This document shows positions 16,327-24,611 of a stretch of DNA of 64,000 nucleotides, piece by piece. Below the pieces are notes generated by a model. That model made no database searches. It was not told where the DNA came from and saw nothing but the letters and a program-made list of their open reading frames with translations. A program made the position numbers and the translations under genes. Source of the DNA: an uncultured Methanoregula sp. (GTDB lineage: Archaea > Halobacteriota > Methanomicrobia > Methanomicrobiales > Methanospirillaceae); NCBI RefSeq assembly GCF_963667735.1, contig NZ_OY763919.1:248001-312000 (forward strand), given 5' to 3'. Each line of letters opens with the position of its first letter. Position 1 is the stretch's first letter.

Positions 16327-17397
16327 ATGCACACCGAAGATGGAAAGGTACCCCACGATTACCTGCGCTATACCCGAAAGAAAGTTGCCTGGATAGCCGC
16401 AGGTCTCGTCCTGGTCTTTTTCCTCTTCATCCTCGCCATATCGGTCGGTGCAGTAGCTATCCCGCCGGTAGATGTGATCGGGACCCTCCTTGGCATTGGC
16501 ACATCGGTAAAATGGGACCGCATCATCTGGAATATCCGGCTGCCGCAGGCACTCGCTGCGATTGTTGCCGGTGTCGGTCTTGCCGTAGCGGGTGTTGCCA
16601 TGCAGTCCATCCTGAGAAATCCGCTCGCCTCCCCGTTCACGCTCGGCATCTCCAGTGCCGGCGCCTTCGGGGCGGCAGTCTCGATCATTGTACTGGGCGC
16701 GGGAAAGATACAGTCCACGGTTGCAAACCCGGTAACGATCTCGAACCCGTACCTGACCACGTTCGTTGCCTTCATGTTCTGTATGATCGCGACCGGCATC
16801 ATTCTCCTCATCTCCCACCTCAAAGGGGCATCTCCCGAGGTAATGGTTCTGACAGGAGTTGCCCTCTCGTCTCTCTTCGGAGCCGGGGTCATGTTCCTCC
16901 AGTATTTCTCCAGCGACACCCAGCTGGCGGCAGTGGTCTTCTGGACATTCGGGGACGTTGGCCGGGCAACCTGGGACACGCTCCCGCTGATGGCGCTCGT
17001 GGTTGCCGCTGCAACCCTGTACTTCATGCTCAACCGGTGGAACTACAATGCGATCGATGCCGGCGACGAGACCGCACAGGGCCTGGGCGTCAACGTTGTC
17101 CGCATCCGGCTTCTGGGGATGACCGTTGCAGCACTTGTCTCGGCAGTGGTTGTCTCCCTTCTCGGAGTAATCGGATTTGTCGGGCTGGTGTGCCCGCACA
17201 TGGTCAGGAGAATCGTCGGGGACGACCAGCGGTACCTGATCCCCGGATCAGCAGTGGCGGGGGCAATCCTGCTGCTCGCGTCAGACACGGTGGCCCGGAT
17301 CATTGTGGCGCCGTATATCCTTCCGGTCGCGGTCCTGACGGCATTCATGGGAGCGCCCGTATTCATCTACCTGTTGTTCAGGGGGTACAAGCGATGA
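16327..17397 (+). CDS. Metal-chelate ABC transporter permease (FecCD family)
   Basis: This 356-residue polytopic protein has FecCD signatures: LPQALAAIVAGVGLAVAGVA near residue 75, MQSILRNPLASPFTLGISSA just after, and GFVGLVCPHMVRRIVGDD near 285. About ten hydrophobic segments follow a charged cytoplasmic N-terminus of 20 residues. It forms the channel of the transporter whose binding protein lies 15 bases upstream and whose ATPase overlaps its stop by ATGA. An AGGA precedes ATG 16327. Confidence 0.9.
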   Translation: MHTEDGKVPHDYLRYTRKKVAWIAAGLVLVFFLFILAISVGAVAIPPVDVIGTLLGIGTSVKWDRIIWNIRLPQALAAIVAGVGLAVAGVAMQSILRNPLASPFTLGISSAGAFGAAVSIIVLGAGKIQSTVANPVTISNPYLTTFVAFMFCMIATGIILLISHLKGASPEVMVLTGVALSSLFGAGVMFLQYFSSDTQLAAVVFWTFGDVGRATWDTLPLMALVVAAATLYFMLNRWNYNAIDAGDETAQGLGVNVVRIRLLGMTVAALVSAVVVSLLGVIGFVGLVCPHMVRRIVGDDQRYLIPGSAVAGAILLLASDTVARIIVAPYILPVAVLTAFMGAPVFIYLLFRGYKR

Positions 17398-18161
17398 TGT
17401 TATCGGTAAACGAACTGAAATTTTTCTACAGGAACCGGCAGGTTCTCAGGGAGATCAGCTTCTCGATCGAGCAGGGACAGGTTATAGCCGTGCTCGGCCC
17501 CAACGGGGTCGGGAAGACCACGCTCCTGAAATGCCTCAACCGGATCCTCAAACCACGGGAAGGGACCGTGCTGCTGGATGATGAAAACCTGCTCGATCTC
17601 GGGACCATGGACATTGCCCGCAGGGTCGGCTACGTGCCGCAGCGGGTGGAGACCGGGCGCCTGACTGCGTTCGATGCCGTCCTGCTCGGCCGTCGCCCGC
17701 ACATAGGATGGGATGTAACCCCCCGCGATCTCATGATCGTGGACTCTATCTTCACCAGGCTTGGCATGGAATCGCTCCGTCTCGGGTATATCGACGAGAT
17801 GAGCGGCGGGGAACTCCAGAAAGTTGCCATTGCCCGGGCGCTCGTGCAGGAACCTAGGATCCTGCTTCTCGATGAACCGACAAGTAACCTTGACTTGAAG
17901 AACCAGGTGGAGATCCTGACTACCATCCGCGACATTGTCCGCGATCATAACATTGCGGCCATCATGACGATGCACGACCTGAACCAGGCCCTGAGGTTTG
18001 CGGATACATTCATTTTCATAAAAAACGGGGCCGTATACCGGCACGGGGGTAACGATATCGTTACCCCCGCTATCATCGAAGAGGTGTACGGGCTTCCGGT
18101 CATGATAGGAGAACTCGGAGGCGTCCGGTGCGTTATTCCCGGCGCCTGCAAAATCATATAG
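17394..18161 (+). CDS. Metal-chelate ABC transporter ATPase (FecE/BtuD-like)
   Basis: This 255-residue protein is of normal length for the family, without the extension seen in the 8525 paralogue. Walker A GPNGVGKTT lies near residue 37, the signature MSGGELQKVAIARAL near 136, Walker B ILLLDEPTSNLDL near 157, and the switch His in TMHDLNQ. It energises uptake with the permease. The start ATG 17394 overlaps the permease stop (ATGA); a second ATG follows directly. Between residues about 218 and 225 is a GGNDIVTP stretch encoded by a self-complementary DNA segment (GGGGGTAACGATATCGTTAC), which may form an RNA hairpin inside the gene. Confidence 0.9.
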   Translation: MMLSVNELKFFYRNRQVLREISFSIEQGQVIAVLGPNGVGKTTLLKCLNRILKPREGTVLLDDENLLDLGTMDIARRVGYVPQRVETGRLTAFDAVLLGRRPHIGWDVTPRDLMIVDSIFTRLGMESLRLGYIDEMSGGELQKVAIARALVQEPRILLLDEPTSNLDLKNQVEILTTIRDIVRDHNIAAIMTMHDLNQALRFADTFIFIKNGAVYRHGGNDIVTPAIIEEVYGLPVMIGELGGVRCVIPGACKII

Positions 18162-18172
18162 GAGATAAGAAC

Positions 18173-18802
18173 ATGCACACTCATCACCATGAACCCCAGC
18201 CAGTAACGTTCGAAGACTGCATCCGCTTCCACGGCCATTCCTGCCCGGGCCTTGCAAATGGCTACCGTGCAGCAACCGCCGCCATGGAAGCACTTGGCGT
18301 CACCCGCCCGGAAGATGAAGATCTCGTAGCCATCTGCGAGACCGATGCCTGCGGTGTGGATGCGATCCAGGTGATTGCCGGGACAACGGCCGGTAAAGGC
18401 AACCTGGTCATCCACGATTACGGCAAACACGCGTTCACGTTCTATAACAGGAAGGATGGACAAGCGGTCCGGATCACGTTCAACCGGAACGATGCAACCG
18501 AAACCGGTGATTTTGCCGCACTGCGGGTCAAGGTCTTCTCAGGCAAAGCCTCTCAAGAAGAAGAGGCGCGCTTCCACGATCTGATGCACAAGGTAACAAT
18601 TGACCTGCTCCACGCTCCGGCAGAAAAGATACTCACCATTGAGAGGATCTCGATGGAGGCTCCGAAGAAAGCCCGGATCTTCGCGTCGGTTACCTGCGAG
18701 AGTTGCGGCGAATCGGTTGCCGATGCCAAGACAAGAAACGTCGGGGGTAAATGCGTCTGCATCCCCTGCGCAGAAGGAACGCATCTTGCGAAGAAAAAAT
18801 AA
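18173..18802 (+). CDS. FmdE-family protein with C-terminal zinc-ribbon-like motif
   Basis: This 209-residue protein has the FmdE start FHGHSCPGLANGYRAA near residues 18-33 and conserved CETDACGVDAIQV near 60, where the Cys and His are expected to bind metal. The C-terminus has CESCGE and CVCIPC (about residues 180-205), a likely zinc ribbon. FmdE was named for co-purification with molybdenum formylmethanofuran dehydrogenase, but its activity is not established. It follows the ABC transporter by 11 bases with GGAGAT before the ATG, so it may receive or deliver the imported metal. Confidence 0.85.
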   Translation: MHTHHHEPQPVTFEDCIRFHGHSCPGLANGYRAATAAMEALGVTRPEDEDLVAICETDACGVDAIQVIAGTTAGKGNLVIHDYGKHAFTFYNRKDGQAVRITFNRNDATETGDFAALRVKVFSGKASQEEEARFHDLMHKVTIDLLHAPAEKILTIERISMEAPKKARIFASVTCESCGESVADAKTRNVGGKCVCIPCAEGTHLAKKK

Positions 18803-18828
18803 AAAATTCCTTTAAGGAGCAGGAATGT

Positions 18829-19233
18829 ATGAATTTTACAATTCAGCCAATTGGTCACGTGAGATCTCCGTATAAAGAGAAGAAGGATGCCCCCCGGCAG
18901 GGAAGGTTGTCAGACACCATCTCGGAGATCGTCATCGATGAAAAATATCTTCCCGGTCTTGAGGATGTCGAGAAGAAAAGTCACCTGATTGTCCTTTCAT
19001 GGTTTGACCGGGCGGACCGGACCACTCTTCGCGCTACACCCCCGCATGAGAAGATCGAGCACGGAGTTTTTGCTACCCGCTCACCCAACCGTCCCAACCC
19101 GGTTGCATTCTCGGTGGTCGACCTGCTCGGATGCGAGGGAAATGTCCTGAGGGTTCGCGGGCTCGATGCGCTTGACGGTACACCGGTAGTGGATATCAAA
19201 CCGTATTCCCCGGATATCGATTGTGTTCGGTGA
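18829..19233 (+). CDS. trmO: TrmO/TsaA-type tRNA (t6A37) methyltransferase
   Basis: This 134-residue protein carries the UPF0066/TrmO beta-barrel signature: IQPIGHVRSPY at residues 4-14, HLIVLSWFDRAD near 55, GVFATRSPNRPNPVAFSVV near 84-102, and the closing DIKPYSPDID. The bacterial TrmO methylates t6A at position 37 of tRNA-Thr using S-adenosylmethionine. The protein is of the short archaeal length, without the bacterial C-terminal domain. AAGGAG lies nine bases before ATG 18829; an overlapping ATG at 18825 is out of frame. It is the last gene of the transporter-fmdE operon. Confidence 0.87.
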   Translation: MNFTIQPIGHVRSPYKEKKDAPRQGRLSDTISEIVIDEKYLPGLEDVEKKSHLIVLSWFDRADRTTLRATPPHEKIEHGVFATRSPNRPNPVAFSVVDLLGCEGNVLRVRGLDALDGTPVVDIKPYSPDIDCVR

Positions 19234-19710
19234 GCAGAGAGAGATGAATTGTGCACATTCATTGCTTTTGAAATAGATCGAAACACGCCCTGTACGGGCC
19301 CGTATTGCTATTTTTATTAGAGCCCCTTACGTGAAGACGATATGCCCTCAAGGGTGGCGTTGCCAAACAGCGACCGGTCGGATAGGACGGATATTGCTGC
19401 AATCCGGTCGAACTGGTTTCGTTCACGGGCGGGATCTGTTTCAGGGAAGTACCCGATGCGTAAGGTACCGGGTAAGAAACAATTAATATACCCTTTTTAA
19501 TATTTTTGTTCGGATACCTACGACCGGCCGAGGGGAACGGAAGCTCCTCTCACCCGGTTGCCGGTGTCCGTTACTGAACGAACAGGGTCTTCCCTGAGGT
19601 GATAGAATAGAAAAAAGACAATCCAGTAATCTCTATTTTTCAGCCGGGCTCATGGTGAGTTCGGCTCCAGATGCCTGCTTCCTGACCGCATCGTGCTGCA
19701 GGGAGCGTGA
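19234..19710. other. Intergenic region: repeat copy and probable promoter
   Basis: No supported gene is seen on either strand. It holds a GC-rich repeat (19285-19302) followed by a T-rich stretch, and an AT-rich segment with TTAATATACCC near 19480-19510 that could be the promoter of the following cassette. The remaining 200 bases are GC-rich with no recognisable RNA gene. Confidence 0.55.
19285..19302 (+). repeat. GC-rich intergenic repeat, copy 2
   Basis: ACGCCCTGTACGGGCCCG differs from the copy at 14704 only in the three-base centre, and its reverse complement shares GGGCCCGTACAGGGC with 33226-33240. It is 50 bases after the trmO stop and followed by TTTTTATT, consistent with a terminator role. 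Confidence 0.45.
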
Positions 19711-20175
19711 ATGACGCCGGATAAGAGCGAACGCCCTGACGATTTTTGCGATGTATCGCAGGGTAACGTTCCCCGGTCCGATCAAGGTTATCCCGGGCGG
19801 GAGAACGAAGAACCGGAATGGGGAAAAAGAAAGAGGGGAAAGGATGAGCCGGCGATCCGGCCGGTGAAGGCGGTCTTCCGGAAAACGGAACTGCATGGCA
19901 CCTTATCAGCGTTCACACCGGACGCGAAGAAAAAAACCCGGAAACGGACCTTGCACCGTCTCAAAGATCCCGATGCTGAAGTGACATACCAGCAATTCGA
20001 ATCCGTGTTCCGGGATTTTGTCGGTTCCCTCATGGAACGGCAGGACAGGATGAACGATGAACAACTCCTCCATGTTGCCGAACTCAGGCAGCATATCGAC
20101 GCCCTTGAGCGCAGGCTGGATACACTAGCGCAAGCCTCATCCAACCCCTCGTCAATCAGGGGGAGGTTCGGATGA
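19711..20175 (+). CDS. Charged protein of unknown function with C-terminal coiled coil
   Basis: The family is not recognised. This 154-residue protein has a disordered, very charged N-terminal half (acidic and then Lys/Arg-rich) and a helical C-terminal half, residues about 90-140 (FESVFRDFVGSLMERQDRMN, then VAELRQHIDALERRLDTL), with heptad-like spacing that suggests a coiled coil. GGGAG precedes ATG 19711. The following two genes overlap it in sequence by ATGA each, so the three form one cassette. The basic stretch and coiled coil suggest nucleic-acid association or scaffolding, which is inference. Confidence 0.6.
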   Translation: MTPDKSERPDDFCDVSQGNVPRSDQGYPGRENEEPEWGKRKRGKDEPAIRPVKAVFRKTELHGTLSAFTPDAKKKTRKRTLHRLKDPDAEVTYQQFESVFRDFVGSLMERQDRMNDEQLLHVAELRQHIDALERRLDTLAQASSNPSSIRGRFG

Positions 20176-20441
20176 CGAAGAAGAGATCCAGGACCGAGAC
20201 CGAAATCCCTCTGTATCTCATTCCGCAGGCAGTTACGGAAAAGGTATGGGAATGGGGCGATGTCCTGTACCGCATCAGCGTGAAGAGGACGCACTGGCAT
20301 CACTACAACGTGACGGCCCGGACAAAACCCCCGCGGCGCGAGCTGTCAACCCGGAGAATCACAGCGGGTTCCCCGGCGCCGGAAAAAAGCGGGACACCTT
20401 TACCGCAAGCAAAAAGCCGGCGCAGGAAGTGTCCGGTATGA
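20172..20441 (+). CDS. Small basic protein of unknown function
   Basis: It is not recognised. This 89-residue protein has an N-terminal half with a short ordered core (EIPLYLIPQAVTEKVWEWGD, VLYRISVKR), and the C-terminal half is Arg/Lys/Pro-rich and probably disordered. It has ATGA overlaps at both ends with its neighbours, so it is translated as the middle of a three-gene unit. The strong positive charge is compatible with DNA or RNA binding. Confidence 0.55.
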   Translation: MTKKRSRTETEIPLYLIPQAVTEKVWEWGDVLYRISVKRTHWHHYNVTARTKPPRRELSTRRITAGSPAPEKSGTPLPQAKSRRRKCPV

Positions 20442-20887
20442 CACGAGGACCGGTTCCGGTTGTTGCAATCCGGCAGGCGGTCCGGAATGCAGCGGACCGC
20501 GGTACCATCCTGGACCGGGATCAGCTCAGGGAATTCCGGGCAGAGCTCACTCTCTTCTGTACCTGGATCACGGTCTTTGTACGGGTCAGGCGTTCCCGGC
20601 AGCATATCCTGACTCCGGATGACTGTTCTGCGAAGTTCAAATCGGAAATCCACGGGCTCCGCCGGGTTCCGTTGACTTCGGTCACGGCCCGCGAGCTCTG
20701 GCTGCTCTCACCGTGGGACACCTGGCAGTACTTCCGTATCCTGGACGACCGGGTCATCGAGATCAGGAGAGACGGCGTGCCGCTGCTGCTGGGTGGGGCA
20801 GGAGAGCCGGCTCACCCGACCGTGGAAAGGAACGACCCTGCCGGACCCCCCGGACCCGGGGGCTCACCTTCGGGGGGTGATACTTAA
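20438..20887 (+). CDS. Protein of unknown function, possibly a degenerate nuclease-fold domain
   Basis: This 149-residue protein is not firmly recognised. Residues about 25-105 have a helix (DRDQLREFRAEL), two hydrophobic strands (TLFCTWITVFVRVRRSRQHI) and a later WQYFRI-RVIEIRRDG segment. The order resembles a small alpha/beta nuclease or Holliday-junction-resolvase-like core with the catalytic acidic/Lys residues not obvious. The last 30 residues are Gly/Pro-rich. It closes the three-gene cassette and is followed by a strong GGGGGG/CCCCCC hairpin with TTTTT. A similar flavour is seen in the protein at 25244-25663. Confidence 0.6.
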   Translation: MTRGPVPVVAIRQAVRNAADRGTILDRDQLREFRAELTLFCTWITVFVRVRRSRQHILTPDDCSAKFKSEIHGLRRVPLTSVTARELWLLSPWDTWQYFRILDDRVIEIRRDGVPLLLGGAGEPAHPTVERNDPAGPPGPGGSPSGGDT

Positions 20888-21275
20888 GATCGCTTTTTTG
20901 ACCAGTGGGGGGCTACCCCCCCTTTTTCAGGAAAACGGGGAATCCGGGCTCACAACGGGCTCCGTTTCCTATTATTATCAGGATCACGACCGGATAGTTT
21001 TCAGCCTTTTTTGGGGTAGTTTTTCAGAAAACCATGCAATTGTTCCGGATTGCCCGACAGAGGGTTTTACGCTGAGAATAACCGGAGAGTACAGATCTAT
21101 TCCAGCAGAGGTCGGGCGTTGGGAGCGTATTTCTGGATTCGGGGGGTATGCCCGGGAAATGCCGATCCGGGGGTATGGGGGCATCCGGGTGACGGGGGCA
21201 ACCATTTGATCACATTCACCCTCCTGATGCTGGGTACCTTTTAATAGATTATAAAAAAATCTCTTGTATAGTTCT
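20888..21275. other. Intergenic region with terminator and promoter
   Basis: No convincing gene is seen; a plus-strand open frame here is Gly-rich and lacks a ribosome site. It holds the terminator-like hairpin at 20907-20927 and ends in an AT-rich segment (TTTTAATAGATTATAAAAAA, near 21240) that is the probable promoter of the toxin-antitoxin-type pair. Confidence 0.55.
20907..20927 (+). terminator. GGGGGG/CCCCCC hairpin with T-tract after the three-gene cassette
   Basis: Six G (20907-20912), loop CTA, seven C (20916-20922) and TTTTT (20923-20927). It lies 20 bases after the last stop and fits an intrinsic-type terminator. Confidence 0.6.
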
Positions 21276-22475
21276 ATGTCCCGTTCATCTCCCGATGTTG
21301 TCATTGTACCAGATGTATTCCAGTGGCTTTGTGGTAGTTCGGGCTTTGCACCATCTGAAATTTCCAAGAAGATTGGGGTGTCAGAACGTGTAGTTAAATC
21401 GTGGTGTAACGGGACACAGAAACCGGTAATTCCCCTCACGAAAGTTGAGCAACTCTCCGAGATGTTCAGGCGCCCTCTCGCAACCTTTCTTCTTTCAGAG
21501 CCCCCAAAAGAACCTGGACTTCCTAAGGATTTCCGGCGGCATCCGGATTCCGACAACGGCTATTCCAAAGAAGTGCTTTTGGTAATTCGCAAAGCGAGAC
21601 GGATTCAAGAGATCCACCATGAGCTGACTGACAATCTGAGTCTTCCATCGAAAGTTCGCCTGAAGATTAGAATCCTGAAAGAGGATCCCGAGGAAGTGGC
21701 ACGACAGGAACGTGAGCGTTCAGGTATCCGGATATATGGTGATTCGGCGGGCATAACCCCGGTAAAGGCATTTGATATCTGGCGGGAATGGCTTGAGTCC
21801 CGGAACATCTCGGTCCTGAAGATCAAGATGCCTGTTGATGAAGCCAGGGGTTTTTCCCTCACGGATGGCGAGCCTTATGTCATCGTTGTGAATTCTGGTG
21901 ACGCAGACCGTGCCCGGCTCTTTACCCTGTTCCACGAATATGCCCATATTCTCCTGAACATGCCGGTAGTATGCAACCAGGGCGAGAATGATCTCAACGA
22001 GTATTCCGGGGTCGAACACTGGTGCAACCATTTTGCCGGTGCGTTCCTTGCTCCCCAAGAGGAGATAGAAGAGAACCCGGTGATCCGGCAGGCAGTTGCA
22101 TCCGGGAATTATTTACGGGCGGCAGGTTCGATCCGGCAGCGCTTCCTGATCAGTAAGGAAGCCGGGCTGATGCGCTTGCTCACGCTGAAGAAGATCTCGC
22201 TAGCGCAATACATCCAGGGAAGAGATCAGCTGCGTGCAGAATACGCTTTGCGGGAAGCGGAGAAGAAAAGGAAAGAACAGACCGGTAACGAGGAAGAGAA
22301 ACCCTTCAGGCCGATTTCACTGGACCGGAAATGTGTGGCGGAGAAAGGTGCCGGATATGTGTCCCTTGTCATGGAGAATGTCCGGAAAGGTCATATCAGC
22401 AACAGCGATGCCCTTGATTATCTCGATGTCAAGCTCCGTCATCTGGAAAAGTTCCAGGAATCGATGGGCGCGTAA
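21276..22475 (+). CDS. XRE-family HTH plus ImmA/IrrE metallopeptidase protein (antitoxin-like)
   Basis: This 399-residue protein has an N-terminal helix-turn-helix (EISKKIGVSERVVKSWCNG, about residues 25-45). It is followed by a linker and an ImmA/IrrE zinc peptidase domain with the HExxH motif in LFTLFHEYAHILLNM near residue 213 and a downstream acidic ligand in WCNHFAGAFLAP. The C-terminal 80 residues are helical and charged. It directly precedes a DUF4411 PIN-like gene (zero-base spacing), a pairing known as a type II toxin-antitoxin-type module, where this protein would repress and neutralise, and perhaps be cleaved. ATG 21276 is preferred over TTG 21264; promoter TATA-like sequence lies 30 bases upstream. 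Confidence 0.85.
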   Translation: MSRSSPDVVIVPDVFQWLCGSSGFAPSEISKKIGVSERVVKSWCNGTQKPVIPLTKVEQLSEMFRRPLATFLLSEPPKEPGLPKDFRRHPDSDNGYSKEVLLVIRKARRIQEIHHELTDNLSLPSKVRLKIRILKEDPEEVARQERERSGIRIYGDSAGITPVKAFDIWREWLESRNISVLKIKMPVDEARGFSLTDGEPYVIVVNSGDADRARLFTLFHEYAHILLNMPVVCNQGENDLNEYSGVEHWCNHFAGAFLAPQEEIEENPVIRQAVASGNYLRAAGSIRQRFLISKEAGLMRLLTLKKISLAQYIQGRDQLRAEYALREAEKKRKEQTGNEEEKPFRPISLDRKCVAEKGAGYVSLVMENVRKGHISNSDALDYLDVKLRHLEKFQESMGA

Positions 22476-23012
22476 ATGTCTGAACCCGGCGAACCTCTTT
22501 TTCTTTATGTTGCTGACACATCTTTTCTTATCGAGGTTCACAAGCGCTATCCCGAAAAGATGCTGCCGGGCATCTGGAAGGATATCGAAGCGCTCATCCG
22601 GGAAGGAAGGATTGTTGCCCCGGAATATGTGAAAAGCGAGATCAACCGGCAGGATGACGATCTGACAGACTGGGTGAACAACAACAGCGGGATGTTCGAG
22701 AGTATTGGTCCGGAATTACTGGTGACAACCGGTGTTGTTGTCAACAGGTTTATCCGGACAGCACAGGCAAGTTCCCAGAAGCCGGATCATGCCGATCCCT
22801 TTGTGATCGGTCTTGCGATGAAACTGGCAAAACAGAGTTACTTCGAACCCCGGACGGTTGTTGTCGTTGCTGAAGAGAAGAGCAAGCTGGCCGTAAACCC
22901 GGATCTCCGGGATGCCGAAATCGAGAAGATCCCGGATGTCTGCCAAAAACTCGGGATTCGTTGTATCGGTCATCTGGAGATGTTCAAAAGGGAAGGGTTC
23001 AGGTTTTATTGA
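22476..23012 (+). CDS. DUF4411-like PIN-domain protein, probable toxin
   Basis: This 178-residue protein has the PIN-type start YVADTSFLIEVHKRYP (Asp near residue 11), an acidic EVKSEI-like segment (YVKSEINRQDDD near residues 50-60), and DHADPFVIGLAMKL near residue 105, where acidic residues would complete a metal-dependent RNase site. The C-terminus ends with a beta strand, IRCIGHLEMF. Its ATG is immediately after the stop of the XRE-ImmA gene. As a pair they fit a toxin-antitoxin module; RNase activity is inferred from the fold, not shown. Confidence 0.78.
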   Translation: MSEPGEPLFLYVADTSFLIEVHKRYPEKMLPGIWKDIEALIREGRIVAPEYVKSEINRQDDDLTDWVNNNSGMFESIGPELLVTTGVVVNRFIRTAQASSQKPDHADPFVIGLAMKLAKQSYFEPRTVVVVAEEKSKLAVNPDLRDAEIEKIPDVCQKLGIRCIGHLEMFKREGFRFY

Positions 23013-23392
23013 TTCCGTATTTCAGGAATTCTCTGATGCCCTGACCAGTTTGAAACTAACCTGATAACGATAGAATTCAATAGTGTTTACCATTTTCAAA
23101 GAAAGGCAATCGTTTTACTCACTATATCAGTACATTTTCCATCAGGTTATTTTTCCTCCATCCCATTTTGTCAAAAAAATCCGGTCAACTACTGCGCCCC
23201 AATTGCCCGCAATCCTCTCCAAAACCTGCCATTTCTCATTCTGAAAATTTATTCAGCCAGACCCATCTCCTTGTGAAATCCATACTGGTATGTCAAAGGG
23301 CCCCGCGACAAAAGCGAAGATCCACGGAGTGGATCTCCACCCGGTTGAGGTTCACATGAACCTTCGGGAAAAACAAAGGAGATGAAAAACCA
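23013..23392. other. Intergenic region, AT-rich, no gene seen
   Basis: The last 60 bases hold a strong AAAGGAG ribosome site for the 23393 gene and a Pro/Arg-like GC-rich leader. A long untranslated leader of 50-150 bases is likely. No repeat or RNA gene was recognised. Confidence 0.5.
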
Positions 23393-23896
23393 ATGGCAGA
23401 TTTCGTACAGAAAACCGTAGTAAAGACCGCGACCCGCAAACTCGCGGTCCCGATTGCAGATGCGGCAGCGTTCAACACGATCGTCCAGTCGGTCATCACG
23501 ACAAACCCGTTTGCCTGCACAGCCTATGAGACCGCCGGCGTGAACCATGCGCCGGTCGAGAAGACCAGGGAAGCCTACACGGCGAAATTCTTCTACCAGG
23601 ACGATGATGCGAAGAGCATCGGCACCAGCTCGGAGAAGTACAACACCCTTGCCGGTTACAATGCGGGAATCACCGCGATGCGTGCGGCAGCCGACAACAT
23701 CGCGGCTCACGCAGGCACGATCGTCCACGATGCCGAAAACGACACCTTCTCGGCTACCCTGAAATGCCATGATGCGAACGGGGAGGTCTACATAGTAACC
23801 TTCGGCCGCACGACCATGAGCATCACCTCGTATGAGGACGATGCCATCCGGACCAAGGTGGAGACCTGGGCCGACTCGGTAGCGGCACTTGCCTGA
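23393..23896 (+). CDS. Unknown 167-residue soluble protein, probably well expressed
   Basis: The family is not recognised. It is a soluble alpha/beta protein rich in Ala, Thr and Asp, with no signal, no membrane segment and only two Cys. It starts MADFVQKTVVKTATRKLAVP and ends DDAIRTKVETWADSVAALA. A strong AAAGGAG precedes the ATG by about ten bases, and a clean terminator hairpin (23924-23949) follows the stop, so it can be transcribed as a single short message with partial read-through into the next three genes. This pattern suits an abundant structural or carrier protein. A phage- or secretion-like tube or coat subunit is one possibility, but nothing in the sequence proves it. Confidence 0.75.
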   Translation: MADFVQKTVVKTATRKLAVPIADAAAFNTIVQSVITTNPFACTAYETAGVNHAPVEKTREAYTAKFFYQDDDAKSIGTSSEKYNTLAGYNAGITAMRAAADNIAAHAGTIVHDAENDTFSATLKCHDANGEVYIVTFGRTTMSITSYEDDAIRTKVETWADSVAALA

Positions 23897-23923
23897 ACGT
23901 TCCGGACGGAAACGATCCGGGGG

Positions 23924-23949
23924 GAGGAGACACTATAGTCTCCTCTTTT
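23924..23949 (+). terminator. Terminator hairpin after the 167-residue gene
   Basis: A perfect 8-bp stem GAGGAGAC/GTCTCCTC with loop ACTATA and TTTT directly after. It separates the first gene of the cassette from the three overlapping genes downstream and may attenuate them. Confidence 0.7.
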
Positions 23950-23980
23950 CCGGGTCGTCCCATCCGGACAGAGGTTCGTT

Positions 23981-24145
23981 ATGGACACTGAACTTTTGGG
24001 AATAATGCTCGGGGCAGTGCTCCCGCTCTATCCCATGCTTCTTGCCATCTACCAGAAGATCGGCAGGTATGACGAAGTGGTCGCGGAGTTCAAGAAACTC
24101 CAGAGCGAGCACGAGAACCACCGGGAGCGGTACCATGGATCCTGA
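23981..24145 (+). CDS. 54-residue single-span membrane protein
   Basis: This short gene has ATG 23981 and TGA at 24143-24145. The product has an N-terminal membrane segment (LLGIMLGAVLPLYPMLLAIY, residues 5-24) and a charged helical tail (EFKKLQSEHENHRERY) that could form a coiled coil. Its last 11 bases overlap the next gene's start. The shape resembles small phage holin-like or assembly-anchor proteins, but the size makes this weak. Confidence 0.65.
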   Translation: MDTELLGIMLGAVLPLYPMLLAIYQKIGRYDEVVAEFKKLQSEHENHRERYHGS

Positions 24146-24611
24146 AACGATCGTGCAGCCGGTCGCAACCGTGACCGGCCTTTACCGGGGAAGATTCAGC
24201 GGTCTTGTGCCGCTCACACAGGATAAGCCCCTGACTCTTGAAGAAGTGCACCGCAATCCCGTCTTCTACGAGCTGGACCTGCACCCGGGGCTTGACGATG
24301 AAAATCTCATCATCGACCTGATCTACGACAACCTCGCGCCCATCCGGCTGCCGGACCTGATGCGGGGAACGGATATCCCGCACGGGTTCCGGTTCTGGTC
24401 CGACTGGTTTTACATCCCGCCGTACGGCGAGATGCACGACATCGACGGCCGCCGGGTCTATCCCCGGGATCCGGGGATCCACACGATCCAGATCCGCACG
24501 GGGAGGCGGAAGTTTGCCCAGATCGGCCGGGTCCGGGACTTCAGCCCCGAGAACGGGGGATACACAAGCCCGGTCTTCAAAATCCGGATCGCGGAGGGAG
24601 GAAATGTTTGA
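24135..24611 (+). CDS. Unknown 158-residue protein of the 23393-25188 cassette
   Basis: The family is not recognised. It is a soluble, Pro/Asp/Tyr-rich protein with beta-type motifs (FRFWSDWFYIPPYGEMHDID near residues 87-106 and KFAQIGRVRDF near 128). There is no signal or membrane helix. Its start overlaps the 54-residue gene and its end overlaps the membrane gene at 24604, so it is translated with two membrane proteins. The aromatic and Pro-rich centre suggests a binding or scaffold domain. No function can be assigned. Confidence 0.7.
   Translation: MDPETIVQPVATVTGLYRGRFSGLVPLTQDKPLTLEEVHRNPVFYELDLHPGLDDENLIIDLIYDNLAPIRLPDLMRGTDIPHGFRFWSDWFYIPPYGEMHDIDGRRVYPRDPGIHTIQIRTGRRKFAQIGRVRDFSPENGGYTSPVFKIRIAEGGNV

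Noticed and set aside
18024..18070. Self-complementary GGGGGTAACGATATCGTTACCCCC segment as a regulatory site
   Set aside because: It lies inside the coding region of the ABC ATPase near its C-terminus, so it is more probably tolerated coding sequence than an operator, though it could form an RNA hairpin.
20793..21209. 138-codon plus-strand frame after the three-gene cassette
   Set aside because: It overlaps the end of the real gene, crosses the terminator hairpin and is Gly-rich without domain; judged non-coding.
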